Below, piece by piece: positions 1 to 7,944 of a stretch of DNA of 34,786 nucleotides. Source of the stretch: Saccharopolyspora oryzae (lineage in GTDB: Bacteria; Actinomycetota; Actinomycetes; Mycobacteriales; Pseudonocardiaceae); NCBI RefSeq assembly GCF_027853915.1, contig NZ_JAQGLA010000078.1, positions 1 to 34,786 on the forward strand, in the 5' to 3' direction. The position numbers were made by a program, and so were the translations under genes. The number at the start of each line of letters is the position of its first letter. Position 1 is the stretch's first letter. The notes below the pieces were generated by a model. The model did no database searches, was not told the DNA's origin, and saw only the letters and a program-made list of their open reading frames with translations.

Positions 1-2
1 AG

Positions 3-293
3 CAGACCACCGCGGACGTGATGCTGCAGAGCGGTGCGCAGCTCACCGGCGTGGTCCGGTCGGCCAACCTCGGCGTCGCGGTGCCGGACGCGCGGGTCAC
101 GTTGCTGAACTCCGGCGGCGCGGTCGTCGGCGCGGCGACCACCGACGTCGACGGCAACTACACCTTCACCGACCTGCCCGACGGCGAGTACACGGTGATC
201 GCCACCGGCTACCCGCCGGTCGCCTCGTCGCTGCAGCTGTCCGGCGAGACGAGCACGCACGACGTCGAGCTCGGCTACCCGGAAGCCGGCTGA
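3..293 (+). CDS. Carboxypeptidase-regulatory-like (Cna-B/transthyretin-like fold) protein, C-terminal fragment
   Basis: The reading frame is open to the left edge, so only the last ~96 residues are present. They form one beta-sandwich repeat of the carboxypeptidase regulatory type: a 'G.V......PDARVTLL' strand, then 'TTDVDGNYTFTDLPDGEYTVIATGYPP', then 'LQLSGE', ending '...ELGYPEAG'. Such domains are non-catalytic and usually sit on secreted or membrane-anchored proteins. In actinobacteria I recall similar repeats attached to the C-terminus of MFS-type transporters beside YceI genes, but the upstream part needed to confirm that lies outside the window. A GTG at 18 is internal and unlikely to be the start. 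The next gene carries a related domain at its N-terminus, so the two probably form a functional pair. The stop is followed by a hairpin at 305-338. Confidence 0.7.
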   Translation, partial: QTTADVMLQSGAQLTGVVRSANLGVAVPDARVTLLNSGGAVVGAATTDVDGNYTFTDLPDGEYTVIATGYPPVASSLQLSGETSTHDVELGYPEAG

Positions 294-304
294 GCAGCGG
301 TGCC

Positions 305-338
305 GGGGTGAACGGGCCGTCCCCGGTCCGTTCACCCC
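305..338 (+). terminator. Intrinsic-type hairpin after the first gene
   Basis: GGGGTGAACGGGCC (305-318) pairs with GGTCCGTTCACCCC (325-338) through 14 positions with one G-U wobble and a 6-base loop. There is no T tract, as is common in GC-rich actinobacteria. It lies 11 bases after the stop at 293 and upstream of the YceI start. It also argues against the longer YceI frame that opens at a GTG inside it (308). Confidence 0.7.
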
Positions 339-379
339 GCCCGCGCACACGATCTTCACGCTCTGAGGAGATGTTCTTG

Positions 380-1231
380 ATGGACCTCGGCCAACAGCAG
401 GTCGAAACGACCGGCGTCGGTGCCGGCGCGGGTGCGGTCACCGCGACCGTGCGCGGCGGCGACGGCTGGCCGGTCCCCGAGGCGGTGCTGACCGTCATCG
501 ACGGCACCGGCACCCAGGTCGCCCGCGTGCAGGGCGACGCGCAGGGCTCGGTGGTCGCCACCGGGCTGAAGGCCGGTGCTTACACCGCGATCGTCACGGC
601 GGTGGGGCACGAACCGGTCGCGCGGACCACGCTGGTGCACGACGGGACCGCGGCCACGCTCGGCGAGGTCGAGCTGCGCCGCGCGGGCGGCTCCGACCTG
701 CCCGCGCCGGGGGTGTGGCGGATCGACCCGGTGCACTCGTCGATCCAGATCACCGCGCGGCACCTGGGGATCAGCAGCATCCGCGGGCGGTTCAACGAGT
801 TCTCCGGCGAGATCCGCATCGGCAACCCGATCGAATCGTCCACTGTGGAGGCTTCGATCGTCGCGTCCAGCATCGACACCGCGAACGGGATGCGCGACGA
901 CCACCTGCGCAACGCGGACTTCCTGGACGTCGAGCGCCACCCCGAGATCACCTTCCGCTCCACGGCGCTGCGCCCGCGCGGCGGTGACCGCTGGGACCTG
1001 GAGGGTGAGCTGACGCTGTGCGGGGTGACGCGCCCGGTGCACCTGGACACCCGCTTCGCCGGTGTCGGTCCGGACCCGTGGGGCGGCACCCGAGCCTCGG
1101 CGACGGCCACGACCCAGCTCCGCCGCGAGGACTTCGCGATGAACTTCAACCAGGCCCTGCAGACGGGAATCGCGGCGATCGGCACGACCCTCAAGGTCGA
1201 GATCGACATCCAAGCCGTCCACGAGGCCTGA
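380..1231 (+). CDS. YceI-family protein with an N-terminal carboxypeptidase-regulatory-like domain
   Basis: This is a 283-residue protein. Residues ~15-100 form a Cna-B/carboxypeptidase regulatory-like beta domain ('VTATVRGGDGWPVPEAVLTV...GLKAGAYTAIVTAVGHEPV'). Residues ~110-280 are a YceI lipocalin-like domain: it opens 'WRIDPVHSSIQITARHLGISSIRG', has the central 'DDHLRNADFLDVERHPEITFRS', and ends 'ALQTGIAAIGTTLKVEIDIQA'. YceI barrels bind isoprenoid or other hydrophobic ligands; the ligand here cannot be told. I chose the ATG at 380 because GAGGAG at 366-371 is correctly spaced. An in-frame ATG at 371 overlaps that ribosome site, and the GTG at 308 is inside the upstream hairpin. There is no signal peptide. 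The fused N-terminal domain resembles the preceding gene product, suggesting partnership or a shared origin. Confidence 0.85.
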   Translation: MDLGQQQVETTGVGAGAGAVTATVRGGDGWPVPEAVLTVIDGTGTQVARVQGDAQGSVVATGLKAGAYTAIVTAVGHEPVARTTLVHDGTAATLGEVELRRAGGSDLPAPGVWRIDPVHSSIQITARHLGISSIRGRFNEFSGEIRIGNPIESSTVEASIVASSIDTANGMRDDHLRNADFLDVERHPEITFRSTALRPRGGDRWDLEGELTLCGVTRPVHLDTRFAGVGPDPWGGTRASATATTQLRREDFAMNFNQALQTGIAAIGTTLKVEIDIQAVHEA

Positions 1232-1245
1232 ATCCCGCGGACCCG

Positions 1246-1304
1246 CAGTTTCAATTGAAACTGTGATCCGCCGTGGGTGGGATCTGCAGTTTCAATTGAA
1301 ACTG
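1246..1304. repeat. Type A palindrome pair (CAGTTTCAATTGAAACTG x2, 41-bp period)
   Basis: Two exact copies of the 18-bp perfect palindrome lie at 1246-1263 and 1287-1304. The 23-bp spacer starts TGATCCGCCGTG. The bases after the second copy begin TGGTCCACATGGTGGGAA. The same spacer and right flank recur in inverted orientation at 13456-13532, and the spacer recurs at 25173-25195. The pair starts 14 bases beyond the YceI stop and lies between convergent genes. It is AT-rich in a GC-rich genome and each copy carries a central CAATTG. Function unknown. Confidence 0.95.
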
Positions 1305-1350
1305 TGGTCCACATGGTGGGAACTGGGCCCGGGAGGGGTCGGGGAACGAG

Positions 1351-1393
1351 ACGACCTCCGGTGCGTCGGGTGATCCGATGCGCCGGAGGTCGT
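1351..1393. terminator. Bidirectional hairpin between YceI and the AGCS symporter genes
   Basis: ACGACCTCCGGTGCGTCG (1351-1368) pairs with CGATGCGCCGGAGGTCGT (1376-1393), an 18-bp stem with two G-U type positions and a 7-base loop. It lies between convergent genes, 22 bases beyond the symporter stop, and could serve both. Confidence 0.75.
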
Positions 1394-1414
1394 TCGCGTG
1401 TTCCTGCCGGGAGG

Positions 1415-2980
1415 TCAGACCTTCTCGTCGACCTTGCGGACCTCGCCGGTGCGGAGCTTGGCCTTGTAGGACGCCAGCTCCCGCTTCACCACCGGGATCA
1501 TGATGTACAGGCCGCCGATGTTGAACAGCGCCAGCGCGAACAGCACCGCGTCGGCGAAGTCGAGCACGCTGCCCAGCGTCAGCACCGAACCCACCACGGT
1601 GAAGGTGCAGAAGATGACGTTGTAGACGCGCTCCTTGGTCTTGCTCTTGCCGAACAGGTAGCACCAGGCCTTCTGGCCGTAGTAGCCCCAGGTGATGATC
1701 GTGGAGATCGCGAACAGCGCGACCGCGACGGTCAGCACGTACGGGAACCACGGCAGCACGGTGGCGAAGGACTCCGAGGTGACGGTGACGCCGTCCGGGG
1801 TGTCCCCGCCGTTGAGCACGGTCTGCTGCGCGTCCGTCCAGAACTGCGTGTTGGCGATGACGATGGTCAGCGCCGTCATGGTGCAGACGATGACGGTGTC
1901 GATGAACGGCTCCAGCAGCGCGACCAGCCCCTCGGTGACCGGGTGCTTGGTCTTCACCGCCGAGTGCGCGATCGGCGCCGAGCCCAGGCCCGCCTCGTTG
2001 GAGAACGCGGCGCGCTGGAAGCCGACGATCAGCACGCCGATCATCCCGCCGAACCCGGCCTCCGGGGTGAACGCGCCGGTGATGATCTCGCCGATCGCGC
2101 TGGGCACGGTGTCGTAGTTGACGCCGATGACGGTGAGGCAGGCGAGCACGTAGACCACGGCCATGGCCGGGACCAGGCGGCTGGTGACCGCGCCGATGGA
2201 CCTGATGCCGCCGATGATCACCGAGCCGATCAGCACCGCCAGCAGCACGCCGAAGATCAGCGCCGCGCCGTCGGAGCCGAGCAGGCCGGTGTCGCCGCCG
2301 GTGACGTTGCGCAGCTGCGCGAAGGTCTGGTTGGCCTGGAACATGTTCCCGCCTGCGATGGCGAAGAACAGGATCATGACCGCGGCGAGCACGGCCAGCA
2401 CCTTGCCCAGCGATGCGCCGAACGCGTTCGGGATGCGTTCCGCGATGCCCTTGCGCAGGTAGTGCATCGGGCCGCCGGAGACGGTGCCGTCGGCGTCGAT
2501 CTCCCGGTACTTCACGCCCAGGGTGCACTCGACGAACTTGGTCGCCATGCCGAGCAGACCGCAGACGATCATCCAGAAGGTCGCGCCCGCGCCACCGATG
2601 GTCACCGCGACGCCGACGCCGGCGATGTTGCCGAGGCCGACGGTGCCGGACAGGGCCGAGGCCAGCGCCTGGAAGTGGTTGATCTCGCCGGGTTCGCTCT
2701 TGTCGGTGTACTTCCCGCGGACCAGGTCGATGGCCAGCTTGAAGGACCGGACCTGGATGAACCCGAAGACCGCGGTGAACACCGCGGCGGCGATCACCAG
2801 CCAGGCCACGATCCACGGGAAGGTCACGCCGAAGACCGTGAGCTCGCCGAAGACGATGTTGGAGAAGCCCTCGGAGATCGGGTTGAAAACGGTGTTGATG
2901 GCGTTCTCTATGCCAGAGAGCGCGCCGCCCTCTTCGGCAGCCAGGACGAGCTGGCCGTCCGGCGCTGTCGTAGTGGTCAT
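1415..2980 (-). CDS. Alanine/glycine:cation symporter family (AGCS) protein
   Basis: This 521-residue integral membrane protein is predicted to take up alanine and/or glycine with Na+ (or H+) across the plasma membrane. The N-terminus 'MTTTTAPDGQLVLAAEEGG' is followed by about 10-11 hydrophobic segments. AGCS signatures include 'ALSGTVGLGNIAGVGVAVTIGGAGATFWM' (~108-136), 'ECTLGVKYREIDADGTVSGGPMHYLRKG' and 'QRAAFSNEAGLGSAPIAHSA'. The length is somewhat above the usual ~450-500 because of a long external loop before 'VLPWFPYVLTVAV'. The ATG at 2980 is used; no Shine-Dalgarno precedes it, and a TTGCCC/TTAGCT promoter ends 8 bases upstream, so it may be leaderless. It is divergent from clpB. The exact amino acid transported cannot be read from sequence. 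Confidence 0.93.
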   Translation of the reverse strand: MTTTTAPDGQLVLAAEEGGALSGIENAINTVFNPISEGFSNIVFGELTVFGVTFPWIVAWLVIAAAVFTAVFGFIQVRSFKLAIDLVRGKYTDKSEPGEINHFQALASALSGTVGLGNIAGVGVAVTIGGAGATFWMIVCGLLGMATKFVECTLGVKYREIDADGTVSGGPMHYLRKGIAERIPNAFGASLGKVLAVLAAVMILFFAIAGGNMFQANQTFAQLRNVTGGDTGLLGSDGAALIFGVLLAVLIGSVIIGGIRSIGAVTSRLVPAMAVVYVLACLTVIGVNYDTVPSAIGEIITGAFTPEAGFGGMIGVLIVGFQRAAFSNEAGLGSAPIAHSAVKTKHPVTEGLVALLEPFIDTVIVCTMTALTIVIANTQFWTDAQQTVLNGGDTPDGVTVTSESFATVLPWFPYVLTVAVALFAISTIITWGYYGQKAWCYLFGKSKTKERVYNVIFCTFTVVGSVLTLGSVLDFADAVLFALALFNIGGLYIMIPVVKRELASYKAKLRTGEVRKVDEKV

Positions 2981-2988
2981 GGCGCAAT

Positions 2989-3017
2989 AGCTAAAACGGG
3001 TGAAATGTCCCGGGCAA
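2989..3017 (-). promoter_or_regulatory. Possible promoter of the AGCS symporter
   Basis: On the minus strand TTGCCC (3017-3012) and TTAGCT (2994-2989) are 17 bases apart. The -10 ends 8 bases before the ATG, which suggests a leaderless or nearly leaderless mRNA. The -10 match is imperfect. Confidence 0.4.
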
Positions 3018-3080
3018 GCCCTCTTTGTGACATTCGTCGAAAATGAGACCGCTTCGTGTTGTACGGATCACATCCCAAGA

Positions 3081-3099
3081 TTGAGCTGAACCAGCTCAA
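3081..3099. promoter_or_regulatory. HAIR-type operator (HspR site) upstream of clpB
   Basis: TTGAGC-N7-GCTCAA is a perfect 6+6 dyad with the 7-base spacing of the HspR-associated inverted repeat (CTTGAGT-N7-ACTCAAG). It lies 82 bases before the clpB start. The left arm can serve as a -35 hexamer with TATCGT at 3106 as a poor -10. By the known actinobacterial circuit, HspR with DnaK would repress clpB here and release it on heat stress. The hspR gene itself is not in the window. Confidence 0.8.
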
Positions 3100-3180
3100 C
3101 TTTTCTATCGTTGTCTGTGTAGACATGGCGGTTGCAGGGCAAGATGTCCTGGTAGGAGCCAGCGGCGACGAGGTGGAGGA

Positions 3181-5766
3181 ATGGACGCGTTCAACCCGAC
3201 GACCAAGACCCAGCAGGCGATCTCCTCGGCGGTGCAGGCCGCGACGGTGGCCGGCAACCCGGACGTCAGCCCCGCGCACCTGCTCGGCGCGCTGCTCGCC
3301 CAGGGCGACGGGCTGACCGCACCGCTGCTCACCGCGGTCGGTGCCGAGCCGTCGGTGGTGCACCGCGAGCTCGACCAGCTGATCAACAAGCTGCCCACCG
3401 CCAGCGGCAGCACGGTGTCCGCCCCGCAGCTGTCCCGCGACGCGGTCCGCGCGCTCACCCACGCCCAGCGGCTGGCGACCGAGATGGGCGACGAGTACGT
3501 CTCCACCGAGCACCTGCTGGTCGGCCTGGCCGCTGAAGGCGGCCGCGTCGCCGACCTGCTCAAGCAGCACGGCGCCACGCCCGAGGCGCTGACCGAGGCC
3601 TTCGGCAAGGTGCGCGGCTCCGCGCGCGTGACCAGTCCGGACCCGGAGGGCACCTACAAGGCCCTGGAGAAGTACGGCCAGGACCTCACCGACCGCGCGC
3701 GCAAGGGCGAGCTGGACCCGGTGATCGGCCGCGACACCGAGATCCGCCGCGTCGTGCAGGTGCTCTCGCGCCGCACCAAGAACAACCCGGTCCTCATCGG
3801 CGAGCCCGGTGTCGGCAAGACCGCGATCGTGGAGGGCCTGGCCCAGCGCATCGTCGCCGGTGACGTGCCGGAATCGCTGCGCGGCAAGCGCGTGGTGTCG
3901 CTGGACCTCGGCTCGATGGTCGCCGGGGCGAAGTACCGCGGCGAGTTCGAGGAGCGGCTCAAGGCGGTGCTCAAGGAGATCACCGACTCGGCCGGGCAGG
4001 TCATCACCTTCATCGACGAGCTGCACACCATCGTCGGCGCCGGTGCCAGCGGCGAGGGCGCGATGGACGCCGGGAACATGATCAAGCCGATGCTGGCCCG
4101 CGGCGAGCTGCGGATGGTCGGCGCGACCACGCTCGACGAGTACCGCCAGCACATCGAGACCGATGCCGCGCTGGAGCGCCGGTTCCAGCAGGTGCTGGTC
4201 GGCGAGCCGAGCCCGGAGGACGCGGTGGCGATCCTGCGCGGGCTCAAGGAGCGCTACGAGGTCCACCACGGCGTGCGGATCACCGACGGTGCGCTGGTCG
4301 CCGCCGCCACCCTGTCCGACCGCTACATCACCGCGCGCTTCCTGCCGGACAAGGCGATCGACCTGGTCGACGAGGCCGCGTCGCGGCTGCGCATGGAGAT
4401 CGACTCGCGGCCGGTGGAGATCGACGAGGTCGAACGCGCCGTGCGGCGGCTGGAGATCGAGGAGATGGCGCTGTCCAAGGAGGACGACCCCGCCTCCTTG
4501 GAGCGGCTGGCCGCGCTGCGCGCCGAACTCGCCGACCGCCGCGAGAAGCTGTCCGAGCTGACCGCGCGCTGGCAGCAGGAGAAGGAGTCCATCGACGTCG
4601 TCCGCGACCTGAAGACGCAGCTCGAGCAGCTGCGCGGCGAGTCCGACCGCGCCGAGCGCGACGGCGACCTGGGCAAGGCCGCCGAGCTGCGCTACGGCCG
4701 GATCCCGCAGCTGGAGAAGGAGCTCGACGCGGCCACCGCGGCGCAGTCCGAGCGCAAGGCGATGCTGCAGGAGGAGGTCACAGCCGACGACGTCGCGGAC
4801 GTGGTGAGCTCCTGGACCGGCATCCCCGCCGGCCGGCTGCTGGAGGGCGAGACCGCGAAGCTGCTGCGCATGGAGGAAGCGCTCGGCGCCCGCGTGGTCG
4901 GGCAGGCCGAGGCGGTGCGCGCGGTGTCCGACGCGGTGCGCCGCACCCGCGCCGGGGTCGCCGACCCGGACCGCCCCACCGGATCGTTCCTGTTCCTGGG
5001 CCCGACCGGTGTCGGCAAGACCGAGCTGGCCAAGGCGCTGGCAGGGTTCCTGTTCGACGACGAGCGCGCGATGGTCCGCATCGACATGAGCGAGTACGCC
5101 GAGAAGCACTCGGTGGCCCGGCTCGTCGGCGCGCCGCCCGGGTACGTGGGCTACGACCAGGGCGGGCAGCTGACCGAGTCGGTGCGCCGCAGGCCCTACT
5201 CGGTGGTGCTGTTCGACGAGGTGGAGAAGGCCCACCAGGACGTCTTCGACGTGCTGCTGCAGGTCCTCGACGACGGTCGGCTCACCGACGGCCAGGGCCG
5301 CACGGTGGACTTCCGGAACACGATCCTGGTGCTGACCTCGAACCTCGGCTCGCAGGCGATCGCCGACCCGAACCTGACCGAGCAGGAGCGCGACGACGCG
5401 GTGCGCTCGGTGGTGCGCAAGCACTTCAAGCCGGAGTTCCTGAACCGCCTGGACGACGTGGTGGTGTTCCACGCGCTGTCCACCGAGGAGCTGACGTCCA
5501 TCGTGGACATCCAGGTGGACCACCTCGCCCGGCGCCTGTCCCAGCGCCGGCTGACCCTCGACGTCCAGCCGGCGGCCCGGGATTGGTTGGCCCTCAACGG
5601 TTTCGACCCGGTCTACGGGGCCCGGCCGCTGCGCCGCCTGGTCCAGTCGGCCATCGGTGACCAGCTGGCCCGCAAGCTCCTGGCGGGCGACATCCGGGAG
5701 GGCGACAAGATTCTCGTCGACACCGCGGACGACAACGAATCGCTCGTGGTGTCCGCCGAGAGCTGA
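3181..5766 (+). CDS. clpB: ATP-dependent chaperone ClpB (Hsp100 disaggregase)
   Basis: This is an 861-residue, full-length Hsp100 hexameric disaggregase that pulls polypeptides from aggregates together with DnaK/DnaJ/GrpE in the cytosol. Two Clp-N repeats lie at ~1-145. AAA+ domain 1 has Walker A GEPGVGKT at 207-214 and Walker B FIDE ending at E280. A coiled-coil M-domain spans ~400-530 (leucine/glutamate-rich, 'EIEEMALSKEDDPASLERLAALRAELADRR'), which separates ClpB from ClpC. AAA+ domain 2 has Walker A GPTGVGKT at 607-614 and Walker B 'LFDE' (D679, E680), then the ClpB D2 small domain with 'GARPLRR'. The ATG at 3181 follows a purine-rich aggtggagga. The HAIR dyad at 3081-3099 supports heat-shock control. 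Confidence 0.98.
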   Translation: MDAFNPTTKTQQAISSAVQAATVAGNPDVSPAHLLGALLAQGDGLTAPLLTAVGAEPSVVHRELDQLINKLPTASGSTVSAPQLSRDAVRALTHAQRLATEMGDEYVSTEHLLVGLAAEGGRVADLLKQHGATPEALTEAFGKVRGSARVTSPDPEGTYKALEKYGQDLTDRARKGELDPVIGRDTEIRRVVQVLSRRTKNNPVLIGEPGVGKTAIVEGLAQRIVAGDVPESLRGKRVVSLDLGSMVAGAKYRGEFEERLKAVLKEITDSAGQVITFIDELHTIVGAGASGEGAMDAGNMIKPMLARGELRMVGATTLDEYRQHIETDAALERRFQQVLVGEPSPEDAVAILRGLKERYEVHHGVRITDGALVAAATLSDRYITARFLPDKAIDLVDEAASRLRMEIDSRPVEIDEVERAVRRLEIEEMALSKEDDPASLERLAALRAELADRREKLSELTARWQQEKESIDVVRDLKTQLEQLRGESDRAERDGDLGKAAELRYGRIPQLEKELDAATAAQSERKAMLQEEVTADDVADVVSSWTGIPAGRLLEGETAKLLRMEEALGARVVGQAEAVRAVSDAVRRTRAGVADPDRPTGSFLFLGPTGVGKTELAKALAGFLFDDERAMVRIDMSEYAEKHSVARLVGAPPGYVGYDQGGQLTESVRRRPYSVVLFDEVEKAHQDVFDVLLQVLDDGRLTDGQGRTVDFRNTILVLTSNLGSQAIADPNLTEQERDDAVRSVVRKHFKPEFLNRLDDVVVFHALSTEELTSIVDIQVDHLARRLSQRRLTLDVQPAARDWLALNGFDPVYGARPLRRLVQSAIGDQLARKLLAGDIREGDKILVDTADDNESLVVSAES

Positions 5767-5782
5767 CGCTCCACAGTGGATT

Positions 5783-5816
5783 GGAGGGCGCCTTCGGGAA
5801 CGCGGAGGCGCCCTCC
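5783..5816. terminator. Bidirectional hairpin between clpB and the MFS gene
   Basis: GGAGGGCGCC (5783-5792) and GGCGCCCTCC (5807-5816) form a perfect 10-bp stem with a 14-base loop between two convergent stop codons (5766 and 5819). Confidence 0.75.
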
Positions 5817-5818
5817 GG

Positions 5819-7021
5819 TCAGCGGTGCAGGTAGGTGGAAGCGACCGCCGTCGCAGCGAAGAGGGCTGCTGCTGAGGCGAAGACGACCGTTGCCGCGGTG
5901 AGGCCGAAGAAGGTGCTGACCACACCGAGGGTGACGCTCGGGACCCCTGCCGACAGGTAGGCGACCACGTAGATCAGCGCCGAGGTGCCCGCGCGGTGCT
6001 CCGGGGAGGCCAGGCCGGTCAGCATCCGCATGCCGCCCATGAACATCACGCCCCAGCCGGCGCCCAGAACGGCTGCCGCGGCGAAGAAGACGAGCGGTTG
6101 GTGCTCGACCGTCGAGGTCGCGATCCCGGCCAGTCCGAGGATCATCACCGGACCGCCGATCCGCACCGCGCGGCGGGCGTCGACGCCGGACAGGACCAGC
6201 TGGGAGAGGCCGCCGAAGCCGGCCAGGGCCGCGACCGTCGCACCGCCGATCAGGTAAGGGCTGCCGTGGACCATGCCCTTGGCGACGGACGGGCCGAGGG
6301 ACATGAACATCCCGCCGACGATCCAGGACGCGAGCAGCGTGGTGGCCATCAGGGCGAACGCCACGCCCTTGCCGGCCGGGACGGTCGGGCGCTGCGGGCG
6401 CAGCACCTCGCGCAGCGAGCCGCGCTGCGCGACCGGTTCCGGCATGGCCAGCACGCCGGGGATCGCCACCGCGAAGCCGAGGACGAGCAGCAGGTAGCTG
6501 GTCAGCGTCGGGCCGGGCACGTACTGCACCAGCGCTCCGGCGATCAGCGAGCCCAGGGCCATGCCGAAGGCCGCCGCCACGCCGTTGACCAGCGCTCCGC
6601 GGTTCGTCCCGGGGCGTTGGAAGTCCAGCAGCGAGCCGCTGATCGCGCTGGTCACCACGCCGGTCGCCAGACCCTGCAGAGCACGCCCCGCGTACAGCCA
6701 GCCGACGCTCGGCGCGAAGGCGAGCAGCAGCATCGAGACGATCTCCAGGGCGACCGAGACCAGGAGCACCGGGCGCCGGCCGACGTGGTCGGACAGCGAG
6801 CCGAACATCAGCAGCGCGACCAGGATCGCCACCGCGTAGACGGCGAACACCTCGGTGAGCACGGTGGTCGTGAAACCCCACCGCTGCTGGTAGATCGCGT
6901 ACATCGGGGACGGCGCCGTGGACGCCATCAGGAACAGGGCGTAGAGCGCGCCGATGAACCAGAACGAAGCGGACCGGGACAGCGCCGCAGCGCGGGGCCG
7001 GGCGAGTTCCGTGGTGACCAT
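5819..7021 (-). CDS. MFS transporter, probable TetR-regulated drug/metabolite efflux pump
   Basis: This is a 400-residue major facilitator protein with about 12 hydrophobic helices. After 'MVTTELARPRAAALSRSASFW', helix 1 is 'FIGALYALFLMASTAPSPMYAIYQ'. The family loop 2-3 motif appears as 'GSLSDHVGRRPVLL' (~77-90). Helix 5 carries 'GRALQGLATGVVTSAISG', and the second half starts near 'GVAFALMATTLLASWIVGGMFM'. The ATG at 7021 follows a gggatggga Shine-Dalgarno. It is divergent from a TetR-family gene and shares an operator-rich 96-bp gap with it, the standard arrangement for an efflux pump controlled by its own ligand-sensing repressor. Substrate is not predictable; the direction (export) is inferred from context. 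Confidence 0.88.
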   Translation of the reverse strand: MVTTELARPRAAALSRSASFWFIGALYALFLMASTAPSPMYAIYQQRWGFTTTVLTEVFAVYAVAILVALLMFGSLSDHVGRRPVLLVSVALEIVSMLLLAFAPSVGWLYAGRALQGLATGVVTSAISGSLLDFQRPGTNRGALVNGVAAAFGMALGSLIAGALVQYVPGPTLTSYLLLVLGFAVAIPGVLAMPEPVAQRGSLREVLRPQRPTVPAGKGVAFALMATTLLASWIVGGMFMSLGPSVAKGMVHGSPYLIGGATVAALAGFGGLSQLVLSGVDARRAVRIGGPVMILGLAGIATSTVEHQPLVFFAAAAVLGAGWGVMFMGGMRMLTGLASPEHRAGTSALIYVVAYLSAGVPSVTLGVVSTFFGLTAATVVFASAAALFAATAVASTYLHR

Positions 7022-7041
7022 TGCTTTCCCATCCCTTAGAT

Positions 7042-7069
7042 GACCGGAACGGATTATTCCGTTCCGGTC
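7042..7069. promoter_or_regulatory. TetR operator 1 (12-bp perfect inverted repeat)
   Basis: GACCGGAACGGA (7042-7053) and TCCGTTCCGGTC (7058-7069) are perfect inverted arms separated by TTAT. Inside lies the 15-mer GGAACGGATTATTCC (7046-7060), which recurs with two changes at 7082-7096. It is 21 bases upstream of the MFS start codon, so it can block the efflux gene promoter. Confidence 0.8.
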
Positions 7070-7081
7070 CAACCTGGCGGC

Positions 7082-7096
7082 GGAACAGATCATTCC
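7082..7096. promoter_or_regulatory. TetR operator 2 overlapping the tetR promoter
   Basis: GGAACAGATCATTCC matches operator 1 (GGAACGGATTATTCC) at 13 of 15 bases and starts 36 bases after it. It ends 9 bases before the probable -10 TATCCT (7106-7111) of the regulator, so it covers the expected -35 region. Bound repressor would shut off its own gene. Confidence 0.7.
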
Positions 7097-7117
7097 GGGC
7101 GGCGATATCCTGTGGGC

Positions 7118-7747
7118 ATGGCCACACCGAGCAAGCAGGCGCACTACGACGACCTGGTCATCCGGGCGGCTCGCGACGTGTTCGCCGAGCAGGGCTTCGC
7201 CGCCCCGATGTCCGAGGTCGCCAAGCGCGCGGGCGTCGGCGTGGCCAGCATCTACCGTCGCTACCCGAGCAAGGGCGAGCTGATCGAGCAGGTGCGCATG
7301 GCCGCGTCCCAGCTGCTGCTCGACGAGGCGGAGCGAGCGCTCGCCGAGGAACCCGACGCCTGGTCGGCCCTGGTCAGGTTCATGCGGCGGTCCCTGCGGG
7401 AGGGTTCCGGGATCGGCACCGTGCTGCCGCCGATGGACCCGCAGCACGTCTACTCCCAGGAGTTCCGGGACCTCCGCGAGCGCGCCGCCAAGGCGATCGA
7501 GGAACTGGTCGCCGCCGCCAAGCAGGCGGGTGTGCTGCGCGAGGACGTCGACTGGACCGACATCGTCATGCTGTTCAAGCACCTCAACCCGCGGCTGCCC
7601 ACCACCGAGCACCGCCGCGCCGAACTCCGCTCCCGCTACCTGGGCCTGGTCCTCGAAGGCCTACGCCCGGGCGGTCCGGAACTCACCGGCCCGGCCCCGG
7701 ACCGCGCGGAGTGGCAAACCCTCTGCGACAACTTCGCGACCTCCTGA
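7118..7747 (+). CDS. TetR/AcrR-family transcriptional repressor
   Basis: This is a 209-residue protein with an N-terminal TetR helix-turn-helix: 'DLVIRAARDVFAEQGFAAPMSEVAKRAGVGVASIYRRYPSKGELIEQV' (~10-57). The all-helical ligand-binding and dimerisation part follows, with a conserved 'GLRPGG' helix end near residue 185. I place the start at ATG 7118 because the HTH begins there and because TATCCT at 7106-7111 ends 6 bases upstream, a classic leaderless promoter. The open frame extends back to 7040 only through the operators. It should repress the divergent MFS pump and itself through the two GGAAC..ATTCC sites. The inducing ligand is unknown. Confidence 0.92.
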   Translation: MATPSKQAHYDDLVIRAARDVFAEQGFAAPMSEVAKRAGVGVASIYRRYPSKGELIEQVRMAASQLLLDEAERALAEEPDAWSALVRFMRRSLREGSGIGTVLPPMDPQHVYSQEFRDLRERAAKAIEELVAAAKQAGVLREDVDWTDIVMLFKHLNPRLPTTEHRRAELRSRYLGLVLEGLRPGGPELTGPAPDRAEWQTLCDNFATS

Positions 7748-7803
7748 TCCAGTCGTCCTAGGACAGATCCACCTGCTGGCTGCTGCGCCGCAAGGTGCTC
7801 TGA

Positions 7804-7845
7804 GCGGAGGGGGAGCCGGGGCACGCCGCCCGACTCCCCCTCCGC
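7804..7845 (+). terminator. Hairpin terminator after the TetR gene
   Basis: GCGGAGGGGGAG (7804-7815) and CTCCCCCTCCGC (7834-7845) pair perfectly over 12 bp around an 18-base loop, 57 bases after the TetR stop. Confidence 0.7.
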
Positions 7846-7944
7846 GAACTGTTTTCGCAGGTCAACTTCAGCCGATGGGGCGGATTCGCGTTGGATCACC
7901 AGGTGATCTTCGTCTTCGGCGGTGATCGGACTACCCTGCGCAGT

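Noticed and set aside
1246..1304. A short peptide encoded through the palindromes (QFQLKL / VSIET in several frames)
   Set aside because: The same residues recur only because the DNA repeat recurs; there is no start or ribosome site in common, and the frames run into neighbouring genes.
1251..2987. Long minus-strand open frame alongside the AGCS gene, and similar long frames elsewhere (e.g. 2977-5925, 1277-3046)
   Set aside because: They are out-of-phase shadows in GC-rich sequence, with Arg/Gly/His-rich or repetitive translations and no family resemblance; the true genes on the other frame or strand have clear domains.
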